The notes below the pieces were generated by a model, which was given only the letters and a program-made list of their open reading frames with translations, was not told the origin of the DNA and searched no databases. A DNA stretch of 64,000 nucleotides from Pectobacterium betavasculorum (GTDB taxonomy: Bacteria; Pseudomonadota; Gammaproteobacteria; Enterobacterales; Enterobacteriaceae), in NCBI RefSeq assembly GCF_000749845.1, contig NZ_JQHM01000015.1:1-64000 (forward strand). Direction: 5' to 3'. Below are positions 61,760 through 64,000 of the stretch, piece after piece; position 1 is the first letter of the stretch, and the number at the start of each line of letters is the position of its first letter. Position numbers and translations under genes: made by a program.

Positions 61760-63780
61760 GAGCGTAACTCCTCGCGGGTTGCATTCATCTCGGGACGCTG
61801 CGGATGGGCGGGAATGGCGCCAGTGACGGCGGTCAGCCCCATCGTCGCGAGCATACCCAATGCGGCTTTGCGCCCGTCGGCAATAGCGGTCACCACCAGA
61901 TCGGCACCTCGCACGGCATCGCCACCAGCAAAAATACGCGGATGATTAGTCTGGCAAGGTATCTGACTATCAAGGGGGGCAGTAATGTATCCCCAGTTAT
62001 CCAGACCAACGTCGGCATCTTCCAACCATGGCATGCTGTGTGACTGAAAGCCGAAAGCGGTTATCACGGCTTCCGCTGGCTGAATGAATTCAGAGTCAGG
62101 GATAGGACGCGGGCGGCGACGGCCGCTGGCATCCGGTTCGCCCAGTTCAGTGCGAACCAGGCTGATGCCGCACACTTCGCCCTGTTCATTGAGGCAGATT
62201 TTTTGTGGCTGAACGTTAAACATGAACTCCACGCCCTCTTCGCGCGAGTTTTTAACCTCTTTTTTCGAGCCAGGCATGTTGGCTTCATCGCGGCGGTACG
62301 CGCAGGTTACGGATATTGCACCTTGCCGGACGGACGTGCGCAGGCAGTCCATCGCGGTATCTCCACCGCCGAGTACTACGACGCGTTTTCCTGCCATCGA
62401 GATATAGGGTTCATCGTCTAATTCAGGTAGCCCCATAACGTGTTTGGTATTGGCGATAAGGAAGGGAAGCGCATCGAAGACGCCGGGGGCATCTTCATTA
62501 TCAATGTTGGCCTTCATGGATCGGTAGGTGCCTACGCCGAGGAAAACGGTGTCATAGTCGTCCAGAAGTTGAGCCAGAGAAATATCTTTCCCCACTTCGG
62601 TATTCAACTGGAATTCGATTCCCATGGTGCTGAACACTTCACGACGATGAATCAGAACGTTTTTATCCAGCTTGAACGACGGAATTCCGAATGTGAGCAG
62701 TCCACCAATTTCTGGATGACGATCGAATACGACGGCCTGCACGCCGTTACGGGCCAACACGTCAGCACAGGCTAACCCCGCCGGGCCAGCACCGACGATC
62801 GCGGCACGTTTGCCGCTGGGAACGACACGCGTCATATCGGGTGACCATCCCATAGCCATCGCGGTATCGGTAATGTAGCGCTCAACGTTACCGATGGTAA
62901 TGGCGCCGTACTCTTTACCCAGCGTACAAGCACCTTCGCATAGCCGATCCTGTGGACACACCCGGCCGCAGATTTCTGGCAGGCTGCTGGTTTTATGCGA
63001 TAGCTCTACGGCTTCAAGAATCCGTCCTTGCTTCGCCAGGCTCAGCAGTTCGGGGATGTTGTTATGCAGCGGGCAAGTCCACTCGCAGATTGCGCGTTTG
63101 CCGCAGGAAAGACAGCGGTCAGCCTGATCTTCCGTCTGCTGCACCGAGAAACCATAATAGATTTCATCGAACGTGGACGTTCTCTGGGCAAGCGGTTTTT
63201 TCTCGGCATCCCGACGTGGCCAGTTTTTTCTTTTGCTGAGCGGATTGGCTGTCAGCGCTTTCATCACCGGGGTTTCACGCTGCCAGTGAGCGGAGGAGCG
63301 CAGCGCCATCGTCTGTTGTTTTTCCTGGCGACGAGCCGCTAACGTGTGTTCACTGACTAATTGCAATGCCTGAGTTGGGCAGGCTTCCACACACGCTTGC
63401 CCTTCTGTGCGATCGGCGCAGAGGTCGCATTTATGGGCGATGGCGCCGTTATCCCTAGGGTTTGTCACCATGGACATCGCGCCGAACGGGCACACCAGTA
63501 CACAGCTTTTGCAGCCGATGCACTTTTCCTGAACGAGCTGAATACTATTGTCTTTTCTGATCAAGGCCTGCGTTGGACACACGCTGGCGCAGGGCGCATC
63601 TTCACAGTGGCGGCATGTCACGGCAGCACGCAGTGTTGGCGTATTGAACGCCTTGATTCTGGGCTGAAACACCGCGGCGCTATCTGGGTACTGTTCGTCA
63701 TTGTGTGAAATTACACAGGCGATCTCACATGCATGGCACCCCATGCAGTCTTGAGTACTGGCAATAACAAATCGGTTCAT
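61756..63780 (-). CDS. aegA: AegA-like ferredoxin / glutamate-synthase-small-subunit-like oxidoreductase
   Basis: 674 residues. Residues 1-165: HydN-like ferredoxin domain (C12, C15, C18, C22 and further clusters). Residues 200-660: GltD-like part with its own Fe-S cysteines (CLSCGKRAICEWTCP), FAD motif VGAGPAGLACADVLARNG, NADPH motif VVLGGGDTAMDC and end motif FAGGDAVRGADLVV. E. coli AegA and its paralogue YgfT are linked to anaerobic urate degradation. It is followed by the small ferredoxin gene. YgfT is the alternative name. Confidence 0.87.
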   Translation of the reverse strand: MNRFVIASTQDCMGCHACEIACVISHNDEQYPDSAAVFQPRIKAFNTPTLRAAVTCRHCEDAPCASVCPTQALIRKDNSIQLVQEKCIGCKSCVLVCPFGAMSMVTNPRDNGAIAHKCDLCADRTEGQACVEACPTQALQLVSEHTLAARRQEKQQTMALRSSAHWQRETPVMKALTANPLSKRKNWPRRDAEKKPLAQRTSTFDEIYYGFSVQQTEDQADRCLSCGKRAICEWTCPLHNNIPELLSLAKQGRILEAVELSHKTSSLPEICGRVCPQDRLCEGACTLGKEYGAITIGNVERYITDTAMAMGWSPDMTRVVPSGKRAAIVGAGPAGLACADVLARNGVQAVVFDRHPEIGGLLTFGIPSFKLDKNVLIHRREVFSTMGIEFQLNTEVGKDISLAQLLDDYDTVFLGVGTYRSMKANIDNEDAPGVFDALPFLIANTKHVMGLPELDDEPYISMAGKRVVVLGGGDTAMDCLRTSVRQGAISVTCAYRRDEANMPGSKKEVKNSREEGVEFMFNVQPQKICLNEQGEVCGISLVRTELGEPDASGRRRPRPIPDSEFIQPAEAVITAFGFQSHSMPWLEDADVGLDNWGYITAPLDSQIPCQTNHPRIFAGGDAVRGADLVVTAIADGRKAALGMLATMGLTAVTGAIPAHPQRPEMNATREELRS

Positions 63781-64000
63781 TACCTTTTCCCACCCTGGCT
63801 CCCTCGATCGTAGTCTTTATCCTAATAGCTGGATAACACATTGACCTTGATATAGAGCAGGTAAAAAGTCGGTTAATGTTAAATCTCACGCAGGTTGTTA
63901 ATAAAATTATTGAATAGTTTCAGTTGGTTATAATGTTATGTGAAAGTAATGACATGGTTGCATATAACCTTGTTTTTTATCTGGTTTACAGTGTTTTATC
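63781..64000. other. AT-rich region upstream of aegA
   Basis: 220 bp with no open reading frame of note. It must contain the aegA promoter on the minus strand. I see no clear FNR or sigma-54 site. The sequence ends here, so a gene may begin just beyond. Confidence 0.4.

Overview
The window looks like a chromosomal segment of a soft-rot plant pathogen of the Enterobacterales, most likely Pectobacterium. The gene order around the replication origin (kup, ravA-viaA, asnA/asnC, mioC, oriC, mnmG-rsmG, the nine-gene atp operon, glmU-glmS, pstSCAB-phoU) is the enterobacterial core order, and nearly all core proteins resemble their E. coli counterparts closely. A family-9 pectate lyase gene with a KdgR-type operator sits between atpC and glmU. 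ERIC-type repeats carry long structured inserts. No transposase, integrase, CRISPR array or complete rRNA/tRNA gene was seen.

Layout. 1-360: promoters and leader of an rRNA operon that reads leftwards off the window. 361-6484: ribose operon rbsDACBKR (minus strand) with operators and an ERIC element between rbsB and rbsK. 6578-9226: ygiW divergent from qseBC. 9386-11254: kup. 11765-14748: ravA-viaA, convergent with asnA; asnC diverges from asnA. 16373-17180: mioC and oriC. 17275-19867: mnmG-rsmG. 20240-27407: atp operon. 27408-30197: a MITE-like repeat and pelX. 30424-33811: glmU and glmS, with the attTn7 target at the glmS 3' end. 34084-34473: a small unrecognised lipoprotein. 34905-48512: a compact 16-gene aryl polyene-type (APE) gene cluster, apeC to apeR, inserted between glmS and pstS, which are neighbours in E. 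coli. 48659-53476: pho boxes, pstSCAB and phoU. 53544-55378: sutR/ydcO divergent pair. 55506-57914: an amino-acid ABC transporter without an ATPase gene. 57993-63780: yieH, adeP, yieE, a HydN-like ferredoxin gene and aegA.

How the parts work together. The APE block encodes a type II fatty-acid/polyketide-like assembly line: two ACPs, two ketosynthases plus a chain-length-factor-like protein, a ketoreductase, two dehydratases, an acyl/aryl-activating ligase and a thioesterase. Glycosyl- and acyltransferases, a LolA-like carrier, an MMPL/RND-type pump and a lipoprotein would mount and export the lipid-like pigment. It is preceded directly by a composite ERIC element, and an inverted ERIC remnant follows it. 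The only phosphopantetheinyl-transferase-like protein in the window (YieE) has altered catalytic motifs.

The observation I consider least described is a repeated module of three to four consecutive hairpins inside the ERIC elements. Its stems differ in sequence from copy to copy but keep their base pairing.
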